Assembly (NCBI GenBank): GCA_012295275.1
Contig: CM022677.1
Span: 18,808,290 to 18,872,289, forward strand
DNA from: Chrysomallon squamiferum
Lineage: Eukaryota > Mollusca > Gastropoda > Neomphalida > Peltospiridae
Direction: 5' to 3'
Length of the DNA stretch: 64,000 nucleotides
Made by a program: the position numbers and the translations under genes
Part shown: piece by piece, positions 1-11,568 of the stretch
How positions within the stretch are numbered: position 1 is the stretch's first letter
Layout of the letters: every line of letters starts with the position of its first letter
Notes under the pieces: model-generated
What the model saw: the letters and a program-made list of their open reading frames with translations, nothing else
Databases searched by the model: none
What the model was told of the DNA's origin: nothing

Positions 1-1046
1 CCACTCGTAACTTAAAATAGAATAAAAACAAAAAATGTTCAACAGTTTCTTAAATATGTTATACTGCTGTCACTCATAATTTAATATAAAATAAATATAA
101 ATATAAACACAACATACCAGACAACAACATAACAAAGATAAAAAATAAAAACAAAATTTTTAAAATGATTTCTTATGTATCTGAAGTTTCCTGTTCTCAC
201 TCTTAACTTAATAAAAATATAAATATAAACAATACACAACAGAAGTTAAAATAATATTAATAATAAAACAAATTTTAAAACAATTTCTTATATAACATAA
301 ATTTGCTGTTCTCACTCATAACTTAATATAAATATAAAAAATAAAAATAAATAAATAAATAATAATAATTTTAAAACGATTTCTTATGAATCGTAAATTT
401 GCTATTAAGTTAAATTAATAATAATAATAATAATAATAATTTTTAAAACAATTTCTTACGGATCATAAGTCTCTTGTTCCCATTCATAACTTAATATAAT
501 TATAAATATAAACACAACTACTACACAACAGAAGTTAAAATAATAATAATTTTAAAACAATTTCTTATGAATTGTAAGTTTGCTGTTCTCATTCATAAGT
601 TAATATAAATATAAACATAAACAATACACAACAGAAGTTAAAATAATAATAATTTTAAAACAATTTTTTACGGATCATAAGTTTGCTGTTCCCACTCGTA
701 ACTTAGTATAAATAGAAAAAAAAATAAAAATAACAATAATAATTTTAAAACGATTTCTTATGGACTGTAAGTTTGCTGTTCCCACTCGTAACTTAATATA
801 AATATAAATATAAACAATACACAACAGAAGTTAAAATAATAATAATAATAAAAAATAATTTTAAAACAATTTCTTATATATCGTAAGTCTCCTGTTCCCA
901 TTCATAACTTAATATAAATATAAATATAAACACAACTACTACACAACAGAAGTTAAAACAATAAAAAAATAATAAAAAAAAAATAATAATAATAATTTTA
1001 AAACGATTTCTTACGGATCATAAGTCTCCTGTTCCCACTCGTAACT
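1..1046. repeat. Tandem array of degenerate exon-end plus splice-donor copies (intronic)
   Basis: A block equivalent to the exon end and donor at about 1001-1046 recurs in the same orientation near 1-15, 47-105, 166-210, 281-325, 377-412, 449-495, 559-605, 659-705, 752-797 and 866-912. Each block carries versions of the plus-strand text TTTCTTACGGATCATAAG and GTTCCCACTCGTAACTT, separated by AT-rich TATAAATATAAACA-type spacers with shared ACACAACAGAAGTTAAAAT. Spacing is 72-135 bases. Some copies keep a donor-like GTAAGA (449 copy) or GTAAAA (659 copy); others have lost the GT (752 copy). Confidence 0.85.
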
Positions 1047-1324
1047 TTCTTCTTCACAAGCATCCTCTTCGGTTACCACACACGTAGTCGAATCACAGCT
1101 GCCAATGTCGGTGTTGTACACCATCATCTCACTGCTGTTGTTGTTGTTGTTGCTGCTGTTGTTGTTGCCGGGAAGGACGGGACCCCTTTCTGCAGCGTTG
1201 AACAGTACGACGCTGTTGTTGTTGTTGTTGTTTTCCTCGTACATTTTCTCGGTTGGACAGGTTTCGTGGCATTCGATCGATTCCTCCATTGAAGGGTCTT
1301 CATTTTCTTTTCCTATGTTGTAAC
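1015..1324 (-). CDS. CTDSPL2: CTDSPL2 fifth coding exon with Asn-rich insert
   Basis: Acceptor ATTTTTTTAG at 1325; exon body of 310 bases. It encodes YNIGKENEDPSMEES, then EENNNNNNSVVLF and a second Asn/Ser run, then EEESYEWEQETYDP. An apparent stop (TAA at 1013-1011) directly follows. I read it as part of a donor GTAAGA starting at 1014, giving phase 2 exit inside the Pro codon, because the vertebrate protein continues past the equivalent DP. Ending the protein here would remove the whole catalytic domain. The Asn runs come from AAC triplet expansion. Confidence 0.75.
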
Positions 1325-1843
1325 CTAAAAAAATATAAGTAAAATAAGATACGATAAGGTAAGATAAATAAATAAATAAGTAAACAAATGATTAAATAAA
1401 TAAATAACAGATTAAATAAATAAAAAAGTAAATAAAAAAGTAAATAAATAAATAAATAAATAAATGATTAAATAAGTAAATAAATAAATGACTAAATAAG
1501 TAAATAAAAAAGTAAATAAATAAGTAAATGAATGATTAAATAATTAATTAAGTAAATAAAAAATAAATAAATAATAAATAAATAAATAAATAAAATAAAT
1601 AAAAAAAAGTAAATAATAAATAAATAAATAAAATAAATGTTATCTCAAATAAATAAAATAAAAGAAAAAGAAAAAGAAAAAGAAAAAAGGAATACATGAA
1701 AGAATGAATGAATAAATAAATACTCAATAAAATAAGTAAATAAATAAATGACTAATAAAATATAACAAAATAATAAAATTATAAAACAAAACACAAACAC
1801 ACACACATATATAAATAAACATAATAAATTAAATTTAAATAAT

Positions 1844-1879
<36 letters not shown>

Positions 1880-2257
1880 ATATATTATAAATTAAATAAA
1901 TATAAAACTAATTAAACAGCAAACTACCTACCTACCTAACTAAATAAGTTAATAAATAAATAAATGAAAAAGAAGAAAACAAAAGAACTTACTACAAAGG
2001 TTGTTCTCGTGTTCAGTTTCACTTGACTTCATGTCGAGGATGAGAGACCGGGCAATGTCCTCCAGTTCTTGTTTCTGTGCAGGTAACTCTGCATCACCTG
2101 ATAAATAAAAAAAAAAAAAAAATAAATAAATAAACAATCAACCAAACAAACACCTGTATGACTCTTGATGCTCGAATAACGTACTAAAACAATAATAATA
2201 GTAATGATAATAATAATAATAATAATAACAGTAATAATAATAGCAATATTAATAGTA

Positions 2258-2296
<39 letters not shown>

Positions 2297-2340
2297 GGAA
2301 GAAAAGAAGAAAAAGGTAAGACAATGATAAGTGTTTTTGA

Positions 2341-2407
<67 letters not shown>

Positions 2408-2986
2408 TACATAAAACATATATACAAATACATATTTTGAGAGAGAGAGAAAGAGAGAGATATATATAAAGTAAATATATATATATATATATAATGTATA
2501 GATATGTATTTATATACTGAAAAAGATAAGACACGAAACTATTAAATACAATAAAATCTTCTCTGTTTCATTCTAAGGATACACAAGTATAGTGAACGAG
2601 ATACAACAAATGACCCACCTTCGTGACCTACGTAAGGTGGGTACAACGGTGAAAATATTGTACCAAGAAGAGAGGTTCTAGGTGGGCTGGTTGTATCCTT
2701 CTTCATTCGATACTGCTTCTTTTCTTCTGAAAGAGGAAAAATTCTTTATAACTCTGTCTCTCTCTATCTCTCTGTCTGTTTCTTTCTATCTCATTCTCGA
2801 CCTGTCATTTTTCTTTCATAATTTTTCTCTCACTTTGTCTATCTCCTAGTTTATAACTGTCTGCCTGTCAATTTCTATTTCTCTCTGTCATTGTAAAATG
2901 TCATTTTTTCTTTCTCTCTATTTCAGTCTCTGTCATTTTTTTCATTTCTGTTTCTCTTTTATTTCATTCTTTTCATCATCATCATC

Positions 2987-3082
<96 letters not shown>

Positions 3083-3907
3083 CACACACACACACCTTTT
3101 TTCTTCAGTTTGGATTTGATCTGATGTGGAGTTGATGTTATAAGAGAATCTGTGCCATTGGTCAGTGGTTGAGACTGATGATCAGTGAAGCCATTTTCTG
3201 TGTGGTATTTCTTGATTGGTGTTTCCTTGACAACCTGATCATAAACAAAACAAATAATAAAAGCATTATTTCTATATATATATAAAAAAGAGCAATTTAT
3301 AGGATGTAAGAAAATAAAAATAAATAAAATAAATAAATAATAATGAAATTTTAACAAATATATTAGTACAAATTGTTAAAACAGAATAACTGATCAAACA
3401 GAACTAATAATAACAATATCAAAAACCACAAAAATACTAATTATATTAATCAAAGTAATAGCAATAATAATAATATATAATAGCAAGAATAATAAAATAA
3501 TAATCAATAATAACAAAATAATAATCAATAATAACAACAATAATAAATACTATTACTTCTGCAAATACTATTTTCTATAAAACTAACACCTTTGATATTC
3601 ATTAAAACTTGAATAATAACAAAATTTAGAAAAAAAAAAAAGACAAATACTATTTTCTATAAAACTAACATCTTTGATATTCATTAAAACTTGAATAATA
3701 ACAAAAAAAAAAAAAAAAGAAAAAAAAAACCCAAACAAAATACTATTTTCTATAAAACTACTATTCATTCACCTCTGCAGCAGACTTGTCTATTTTGTGA
3801 GAACGTTTCCGTGACGACAATGGTGGATTGACTGTTTCTGCTCCATTTGCTAGTCGACCAATGGCGGTGCGCGTCGCAGGACCGTTTGGCTTGTGTCGTA
3901 GCTGCAT
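1015..3907 (-). CDS. CTDSPL2: CTDSPL2/SCP4-like phosphatase, N-terminal part (partial gene, 5 exons)
   Basis: Join, minus strand: 3907-3773, 3234-3096, 2726-2619, 2097-1993, 1324-1015; about 265 residues, continuing beyond the left edge. Identification rests on collinear matches to the N-terminal region of vertebrate CTDSPL2 as I know it: a start beginning MQLRHKP (vertebrate MRLRTRK), then SLITSTP, then SPPRTSLLGTIFSP, then a Tyr/Trp/acidic stretch ending in DP just before where the vertebrate protein reads YYFIKHVPPL. The family is a nuclear HAD-type serine phosphatase (FCP1/SCP group) reported to act on SMAD and FoxO proteins. Its DxDxT catalytic domain lies downstream and is not in this window. 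All four internal junctions agree in phase (0, 1, 1, 1). An Asn-rich insert in the last exon is not in vertebrates. The start was chosen because the ATG follows a 24-base 5' leader in the same exon and matches the family's start. Confidence 0.85.
1325..1992 (-). other. CTDSPL2 intron, TAAA-rich low complexity
   Basis: Intron between coding exons 4 and 5. It consists almost wholly of degenerate (TAAA)n/(AATA)n sequence, a run of about 26 A near 1850-1875, and a short (CA)n near 1796. I see no other feature in it. Confidence 0.75.
1993..2097 (-). CDS. CTDSPL2: CTDSPL2 fourth coding exon
   Basis: Acceptor TTTATCAG, donor GTAAGT, 105 bases (35 codons), phase 1 on both sides. It encodes an acidic helical stretch, DAELPAQKQELEDIARSL then ILDMKSSETEHENNLC. 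This corresponds in position to the acidic segment after the FSP motif in vertebrate CTDSPL2. The length and phases allow clean skipping. Confidence 0.78.
2098..2618 (-). other. CTDSPL2 intron with AAT, CA/TA and GA microsatellites
   Basis: GT-AG intron. It holds an (AAT)n tract with interruptions at about 2201-2296, a compound (CA)n-(TA)n at 2340-2404, and short GA/TA tracts at 2440-2495. Open frames here read poly-Ile or poly-Tyr and are simple-repeat artefacts. Confidence 0.8.
2619..2726 (-). CDS. CTDSPL2: CTDSPL2 third coding exon (SPPRT-LLGTIFSP block)
   Basis: Acceptor CTCTTTCAG, donor GTGGGT, 108 bases, phase 1 on both sides. It encodes KKDTTSPPRTSLLGTIFSPLYPPYVGHE. This is the most diagnostic segment of the partial gene because SPPRT-LLGTIFSP is strongly conserved in CTDSPL2 proteins. 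It was too short to appear as a stand-alone open frame; splice phase and family similarity define it. Confidence 0.86.
2989..3093. repeat. (CT)n then (CA)n compound microsatellite at a splice donor
   Basis: About 90 bases of pure CT/TC followed by (CA)7. On the gene strand this reads donor-GTGTGT... then (GA)n, so the intron begins inside the microsatellite. Confidence 0.95.
3096..3234 (-). CDS. CTDSPL2: CTDSPL2 second coding exon
   Basis: Acceptor TATGATCAG, 139 bases, phase 0 in and phase 1 out. It encodes VVKETPIKKYHTENGF and SLITSTPHQIKSKLKKK; the LITSTP block is conserved in vertebrate CTDSPL2. The donor is GTGTGT, the first bases of a (TG)n microsatellite that runs straight into a (GA)n tract. 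Confidence 0.82.
3235..3772 (-). other. CTDSPL2 intron with a short tandem duplication
   Basis: AT-rich intron. Near 3575-3765 a segment of roughly 70 bases (ATACTATTTTCTATAAAACT ... TTCATTAAAACTTGAATAAT) occurs in two near-identical copies plus a third partial copy, separated by A-runs. No coding signal. Confidence 0.7.
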
Positions 3908-3931
3908 CTTTCTCACTATCTGGTTTATATC
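3773..3931 (-). CDS. CTDSPL2: CTDSPL2 first coding exon
   Basis: The acceptor is a TTTTACAG ending at 3932. It is followed by 24 bases of 5' leader and ATG at 3907-3905. The 45 codons are basic (Arg/Lys/His rich, with SSRKRSHK) and end in SAAE before donor GTGAAT at 3772. Basic N-termini are typical of this family and may act as a nuclear localisation signal. Phase 0 exit. Confidence 0.82.
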
Positions 3932-5374
3932 CTGTAAAACAAACATTTTTTTAAACAAAATTCAATAATATAAAATAAATAGTAATAAAATAAAAGTAAA
4001 TGATTACAGTAATAAAAACATAATAACACACACACACACACAAACATATATGTACATACATATATATATATATAAATAATAAAAATGTAAAAATAAAGAA
4101 GAGAAATTATTAATGAAAAATTAATGCTGTTATTGGCAGAGGTGAATTTTATTTAATGTTAAATTTCAAGACACATTTTCATTTTCATACAAATAATATT
4201 TACTGGTAATTTGTATCTTGACAATAACATTTTATATCACTGTTGAAAAAAATCATTTGGATCATGCTATAAGTAATATCCCTCAACTAAAAGCAAAAAA
4301 TAAATAAATAAAAAAAAATAACAAAAAATCTGCTAGCTGCTTCTTATATCATCTCAAACATTACAAACAGAGGATTTCTTTTAAATGCACTTTTAGAGAG
4401 AAAAAGAAATCTCTACTTGTAAGACACAGGCATTACGACTAATTTTGATTTTGATATTTCAATTTTTTTTGTTTGTTTACATTTTCAATAGAATTAATTA
4501 CTAGACCAAATAGCATTATATGCAGATACTAGTAGTTAAAAAGAAAGAAAAAGAAAAAAAAAATAATTGTAAAAAGAAAATAAGAAAGAAAAAGATAATT
4601 AATTTTAATGAAATAAATTTTAAATAATAATGAATGAAAGATTAAAAACGTAAACAATTGTTGTTTGTTTTGTTTTTTTAAAAACAAAGGAAAACAATTT
4701 AAAAATTTAAATAACAATATTACTGATATAAAAGAAGCCATAAAAAAAAAAAAAAAAAAAAGAAGAAAAAAATTAAGATAAGAGAAACAAATATTTTAAA
4801 TTATTTTTTCCTTTATTTACAACTATCTAACAATACTTTCAAAAAGGTATTACAAAGAAAAAAGTAAAAAAAAAAAAAAAAAAAAGGAGAAAAAATAATA
4901 AAATAAAAAAAAAAGTACAAATAAAAAAATTAAACAAACAGAAACAACATTCCACAATATCCAAACAGATGTCCAAAACCAGCAGACGCTGATATCCTCA
5001 TCAAATTACAAAAACCGAGACCAGTCTTCAAGAAAACACTACCAGGTCGGTCTAAGTTTATTTACAGATCAGTGCTACAAGTTCAAGGCCAGTGGAGAAA
5101 GGCTGATGGGGCAACATGACACAGCTTCGTGGTAACTAGGATAAAAAGGCAGAAACTATTTTTAACCTGATGGAGGTCTTGAGCTAGCCAGTGAGAGAGT
5201 GAGAAAGAGAGAGAGAGAGATGTGATTAAAAAACAGTGAGTGTCTGCAGTGACATAATACAGGTGGTATGTATGTATGTAGATGTAATATGGGATGTATA
5301 GTCTGGTTATACAGTGGAATTATATATATATATATATATTTAATCTTACTGTCTGTTGTGTTTATGAAGATAAG

Positions 5375-5690
5375 AATAAAACTTTGTAATTTAAACTCAA
5401 GGATGAATGAAATTTTGTAACTGTAAATTCAGGGATGAATAAAATGTAATTTAAACTCAAGGAAAAATGAACTTTTGCAATACAAACTCAAGGAAGAATG
5501 AACTTTTGTAATTTAAACTCAAGGATGTATGGAATTTTGTATTATTAACTCAAGGAAGACTGAAATTTTGTAATACAAACTCAAGGATGAAATTCCGTAA
5601 TGCAAACTCAAGGATGAATGCAGTTCTGTAATGTAAACTCAAGGATGAATGAAATTTTGTAACAAAAACTGAAGGATGAAAGTGAGTGGA
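5375..5690. repeat. Minisatellite, about 30-base unit
   Basis: About ten imperfect direct copies of AAACTCAAGGATGAATGAAA followed by TTTTGTAAT. Units vary by point changes (GGATGAATG, GGAAGAATG, GGAAAAATG) and small length differences. Located inside the predicted first intron. Confidence 0.9.
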
Positions 5691-6245
5691 ACACTAGAAA
5701 ACGCTGTTGTGTCAGTGTAAAGAAAATAACTAACAGACAATGAATAACTGCTGTTCAGTTTTCTAATAGGGACTTTTAAACTAATCTCTCTCTCTCTCTG
5801 TTTATATAGATATCTATCTACCCAACACACATATATGTATTTTACATAGTTACGTATGTATGTGTGTGTGTATATATATATATATTTTTGTGTGGATGTA
5901 TGTGTTTGTGTCTGCCTGTCTGTACTACACATACATACACAAATATTTATCCATCCATCTGTCTATCTACTACTTATCTATCTATAATATATCTAATGAC
6001 ACATACATATTTACGTGCATATGTATGTCTCTCTTTCATTTAGATGTGTATGCTCATGTTTTTGTCTGTCTGTCTGATTATCTGTCTGTGTTTAAAATTA
6101 CAATATGCAATTTTCCCACTTAAAATACAGTTGTCTCACTTATTTTTCCCCCAACAGCAGAAAAAAAAAAAAATCATTAGGTATGACTCAGAAGTGATGT
6201 GGCTTACACATGGTTTTTCTGTGAATGGTTGGCTTGATCAATGGA

Positions 6246-6284
<39 letters not shown>

Positions 6285-6566
6285 ATAAATTTAGATCCTG
6301 CGATATGTTCGCTGATCTGCGACCAAGGGGAATAAAACAACACTGTGTGTGTGTGAGATCAATAGAGCAGATCAATAAACCTGCTTTGTGTCAGTCACCT
6401 GTTTGTGCAACAATAACTGGAAAGGTTCAGGTGTGGAATTTTTTTTTTTTTTTTTATATTTCCCAATCAAATCAGTGCTCCTTAGTTTTAAGTACAACTG
6501 TTTGTAACTGCAATGAGTTCATTTTGGGGTTTAGTTTTTTTCCCTTCTCCCCTTTTCTTTTCCCTT

Positions 6567-6656
6567 TATGTATGTATGTGTATGCATGTATGTATGTATG
6601 TATGTATGTATGTATGTATGTATGTATGTATGTATGTATGTATGTATGTATGTATG
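6567..6656. repeat. (TATG)n tetranucleotide microsatellite
   Basis: About 90 bases of TATG/ATGT repeats with one GTGTATGC interruption, followed by GGTAGGTAGGCAGGCAGAC, a related degenerate tail. Confidence 0.95.
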
Positions 6657-6789
6657 TGAATATAGGTAGGTAGGCAGGCAGACAGCTGTTTATATTTGTT
6701 TGTATACACACACCAAAACACACATATTTACTTAAGAAGTGCACGCCTAGTTATAATGACTGTTACAAGGATATGCCTAGTTTTAATGA

Positions 6790-6912
6790 CATCTCTCTCT
6801 CTCTCAATCTTTCTTTCTCTCACCAAAATATAGAAAGATAACTCTCTCACCAAAATATAGAAACTCTCTCTCTCTCTCTCTTACTCTCTCACACCAAAAT
6901 ATAGAAAGATAA
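6790..6912. repeat. Three copies of a CTCTCACCAAAATATAGAAA unit
   Basis: The phrase CACCAAAATATAGAAA occurs three times (near 6821, 6847 and 6892), each preceded by a CT-rich tract. A small imperfect tandem repeat within low-complexity intron. Confidence 0.85.
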
Positions 6913-7538
6913 TTATTTATATGATACAAAATATCAGCAAGTCCTGAATAAATTAAAACTAATTATTTTAATCCAGGTTAAATACATGTACACACACTCA
7001 AACATGTACTGCATACAGATCTTAATCACTGCTGTCTAAACATACTCATGTGAAACAGTATTTACAGCATAAACCTAAAACTACTAGATAAAATAACAAT
7101 CTATCTATAAAACAAAAACAAAAGTAAAATGAATAACAACAAAAAAAATAACAGCAAAAAAACAATTAAAATAAATTATTTAGATTTATCAGTTCACTGA
7201 TCTAAAAGAGCATTCTGCACATTCATGCACACACACACAGTCACACAGACAGAAAGACAAACAGACTGATAGCTAGATACACACATGTAATAGATATTAT
7301 TTCTAGGTTAAGTATTACAGGTAAACTGAAAGGTTTTTGACATTCTGTCATTTCTCACAGCTACACTTTCATTTGTTTATGTATTTTACAAAAACAAGTA
7401 AAATATTTTATCAAGATATTACGTCAGGGAACTTTTTTTTTTTTTTTATACCATTGTTTGTATGAACAGCTGTATATTCAGGTAAATGTGTTAATGTATG
7501 CAACAGCTAAACCATGTCTGTTTGATTCTTTTTCCATT

Positions 7539-7540
<2 letters not shown>

Positions 7541-7587
<47 letters not shown>
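7541..7587. repeat. (TC)n microsatellite
   Basis: A pure TC run of about 47 bases. It is the reverse complement of the (GA)n tract at 7775-7838. Confidence 0.95.
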
Positions 7588-7591
<4 letters not shown>

Positions 7592-7771
7592 CTCCACATA
7601 CCTGTGTGTTTGGGGTGTATATTATTTTAAATGAAAAACATTATTAATAACAAAAACAGCTCTACTGTTGTAATAACAACCATCAAAATCTAAACGAATT
7701 AAAATTAGAAATCTTTTAAGATAATTAGAATGTTCAGTGTATACATGTGTGTATTTGATAACAGTATATCT

Positions 7772-7774
<3 letters not shown>

Positions 7775-7838
<64 letters not shown>
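7775..7838. repeat. (GA)n microsatellite
   Basis: A pure GA run of about 64 bases, 187 bases from a TC run on the same strand, so the two could pair. Confidence 0.95.
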
Positions 7839-7841
<3 letters not shown>

Positions 7842-8262
7842 AGCCAAGAAAATTAAACCAAAATATATATATATATATATAAGTACAAGTGTAGTATTAC
7901 TATATATATTCACATCTATTTTATCTGAAGGAGGTGCATATTATTTCAAAATGAATTATTAATACCTAAAACAAAAGTTTCATTCTTGTAACAACTCACA
8001 TGAAGAACAAAACAAATTTAAACCAGGAATTGTTCGAGATAATTAAAGTAGTTCAGTTGTTTTGTTTATCTTTTTTTTTTTTGTGTTTTTTTTTTTTTAA
8101 TATGCACAGGTGAGAAGATACAGGTGTTAATAAATTTTCAAATAAATAAATAAAAGAGGGAAAGATATCTTGATAAGTGTTTTTGTGTTTTATGTGTATG
8201 TGTGTGGGTGTGAGTGTGTATATGTCTGTCTATAGATATAAATGTTTATATGAATGCTTGTA

Positions 8263-8264
<2 letters not shown>

Positions 8265-8308
<44 letters not shown>
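8265..8308. repeat. (TG)n microsatellite
   Basis: A TG run of about 44 bases after a degenerate TATG/TGTG-rich stretch starting near 8177. Confidence 0.95.
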
Positions 8309-8309
<1 letters not shown>

Positions 8310-8549
8310 TAATGACTTTATGTTTTAAATCAAGTTCAAAAAGAGAAACAAGGAGAGGCAAAAAGAAAAATTAATAAAAGGAAGAAAACGAGCTTAAATA
8401 CTGAATTTTAAAGAAGTTTATTATAAAGTAATTCCATTATGTAAATTAACTGGAAATATAAGTGATAGTAAATTAATATTTAAAAAATAAAAATAAAAAT
8501 ATTACTATTATTTTCTTAAGTTAAATTACACTAACAAGGTGAGTAATCT

Positions 8550-8586
<37 letters not shown>

Positions 8587-9226
8587 AAGAAAAGGAATTT
8601 ATTATTATCATTATTATCTTAGAAGTATTTTAAATTGCAATGATAACGTCAGTAACTGTAGATTATAAAAATCAGAAAAAATAAAAATAAAATAAAAATA
8701 AAAATAATAATAAATAAATGTACAGGAAATTCTTGTCATTTTGTGTTAATCACACTTCCAAATATTCAAACTAAAAGGGGTATCGAATTACCAAAAAAAA
8801 AAAAAATAAAAACGAACAGGAAATGTTCCTTTTTTTTTTTTTTTTTTGTAATATAATTTAAAAAAAAAAAAAAAAAAAAATTAAAAATGGCATTTGACAA
8901 GTGTTTATAATGACAACAAACCTTGTTTGGTCTCTGAACACCACATCAACAAAAATGCCCAACAAAATAAGATTCATACTGAAGGATTCTTAATCAACGT
9001 TCAGAAAAAAAAAAAAAAAACATGATAATGGGGAAAAAATAATACATAAATAAATAAATTTTAAGAATAAAAATATTTTTGTCAGTGAAATAGCTTTTTT
9101 ATTATTTGTAGATTTATTTTTTAAAAATCCCACCTATCAAAAATTTTCAAATGTAAGTTTCGTAAATTCTACATTCATATAATCTTATTTTTAAAAAAAT
9201 AATTAACCAAGAATAGTTAACTAACT

Positions 9227-9229
<3 letters not shown>

Positions 9230-9272
<43 letters not shown>
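9230..9272. repeat. (CT)n microsatellite
   Basis: A pure CT run of about 43 bases in the intron. A (CA)n follows at about 9396-9422 and another at about 9730-9758. Confidence 0.95.
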
Positions 9273-9274
<2 letters not shown>

Positions 9275-9391
9275 TTTTCCACAACTTCATTAAAAAAGAA
9301 GAGAAGAAACCCCCACTTCATCCAATACCCACCGAATCTGCAACAAGCTTCACACAAAACCACACAGTTGTTAATACTGAATTAACTAAGT

Positions 9392-9425
<34 letters not shown>

Positions 9426-11517
9426 TAAAAATGACCTGCTATTGGAATATCTCAGCAATTTCACTGTATGTTTTAGTTCATTATTATTGTTATTTGAACT
9501 TAAAATAATAATGTTAAAAAAAAACTAAAAAAACTATTTTCAAGTACATTATAAAATGAGTACTGTACACAGTATGTGTCATTATGTGCTACCATTTTGT
9601 TGTGTGTACCTGTGATTGTGTGTTTGTTTGTTTATGTAGATATATTTATGTAGATATGTATGTATGTGTGAACATGTGTGTAAGAATGAAGTTATACTTC
9701 TGTATGTTATAAGCAGTTTAACACATAAACAAACACACACACACACACACACACACATTTACAAATATTCACAGTGAAAAAAAATTCCAAGTAACCAACA
9801 CAAACAACACAATTAACCAACACAACGTCGAACCGGTCGCCACGCACTGCAACACCATCGCCAACGGCAACAGCATTACTACACACTAACCTCCCCCACC
9901 ACCCCCATCTCTCCCATACATTCCACGACAAACGAAACAAAACAAAACAAAACAAAAAAAAATAACTAAAAAAAAAAAAATTCAACAAAACTACCACCCA
10001 CCATTACCCACCCCCATTCTATAAAACTGACACCAGCAATTTTTTTTACACCAACACAACACAACAAAAGAAAAAAAAAAATTAAATTAAAAAAAAAAAA
10101 TGGAACAACATGGGTTGTATGCTCCCGTTACTTGGTTCTACTAAACTCTGGTCGAGTGTAGGCAATCAATAGCAATGGCAGTAAGCAACCTCTGTGCTAA
10201 AAATAGCCTGCACCTTTTTCCTTGCTAACACAACAACAAGGAAGATGAAGAATGGGGAATCGTTAACCTGGGCTTGAGCCAAAAAAACAGGTGTGTGTGT
10301 GCACCTTGTATTTGCGACAGTAATGTGCCGTTTTTTTGTTTTAATAACGAGATACGAGTGATTTTTTTTTTTTTTGTAACGATTTGAATAAAAAAATTAC
10401 GCGAATTAACATTCAGAAAGGAGTTTATAATGTTGTTAGTTTATTTAGTGAATAAAGCTGGTTTTATTTCCAGTTTGAATTGAAAGAAAAAGGTCGAAAT
10501 AAAAAAAAAAGTATCTGAATTACCTTTAGAAATATGATTTAATATGTGTTGTTAGTTATTAAGAGAATAAATCTGGTTTTAATTCTAGTAAAATTAAAAG
10601 AAAACATTTACAGTCACACAACAAACCAAAACACAAGCTTGATTCATATAGATGAATTTTTTCTTGTAAATATTTAAAGTAAATTATAAAAAGTAAATTA
10701 AAAATAATAAAATAAAAAGTAAGTAAATAAAAGGTAAATAAATAAAAGTAGTAAGTCATATCATATCAATTGGTGATTTTATTTTAATAAAAAAAAAAAC
10801 AAAAACATTACTCTTACAAAGGTATCCAATATGGGTTTAATAAACATTCTTTGAAAATAATAATTTCCTTGTAAATATTAAAAGTAAATTATAAAAATTA
10901 TTATTAAAAAAAAAGTAATAATGAACGCAATGAGTCATACTAATTGGTCATTGTGTTAAATAAATCTGATTCTATTTTAGTTAAATTAAATGAAAAATTT
11001 ACACAGTGAACTTAAATTTATATATATAAAAATAATATATATATATATATATAATTTTCTTTCTGTAGATATTTAAAGCAAATTGAAAAATTAATAATAA
11101 AAGAAATGAATCTTATTTTATTTCAGTAAAATTAAAAGAGAAACTTTACACGCTTATATAACTAACTCATAGAAGTAATTTATTTTAAATATTAGAAGTA
11201 AATTATTTTTTTTTTTAAAATAACAATTAAAATGAGTCACATTTTAACTGGAGACTATTTTGTATAAATCTGAATTCATTTGAATAAAATTTGAATTTTA
11301 TAAATTTATATGAAAGTACTTATTTAAAAGTAACTTTCTTCTAAGTTTAATAGATAAATAAATAACTTCTTATAAATTAAAAATATATATGATATAAATA
11401 TTAAATTATAAAAAGTCAATAATAAAATTACACGTTAATCAGCAACTGTGTTAAAAATATATTTAATTGAATATGTAGTTCTAAATGTATGAAATATTTG
11501 TAAGATATAAAAATAAT

Positions 11518-11520
<3 letters not shown>

Positions 11521-11566
<46 letters not shown>
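11521..11566. repeat. (GA)n microsatellite
   Basis: A GA run of 46 bases followed by (AAT)n near 11,589-11,611, a GATGAT run and a long poly-A at about 11,626-11,646. Confidence 0.95.

Positions 11567-11568
<2 letters not shown>

Noticed and set aside
1-1046. CRISPR-like direct repeats
   Set aside because: Eukaryotic intron; units are degenerate, unevenly spaced and derived from the adjacent exon end, without unique spacers.
1011-1289. Stop at 1013-1011 as the true end of a short protein
   Set aside because: Overlaps a good GTAAGA donor, and the family continues with YYFIKH and the phosphatase domain after the equivalent DP.
2029-2534. Ile/Tyr/Leu-rich small frames
   Set aside because: AAT, TA and CA microsatellites inside a CTDSPL2 intron; only 1993-2097 is exon.
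6044-6673. 209-codon plus-strand frame ending in CMYVCMYV repeats
   Set aside because: Crosses poly-A and (TATG)n tracts; no similarity, opposite strand to the gene, intronic.
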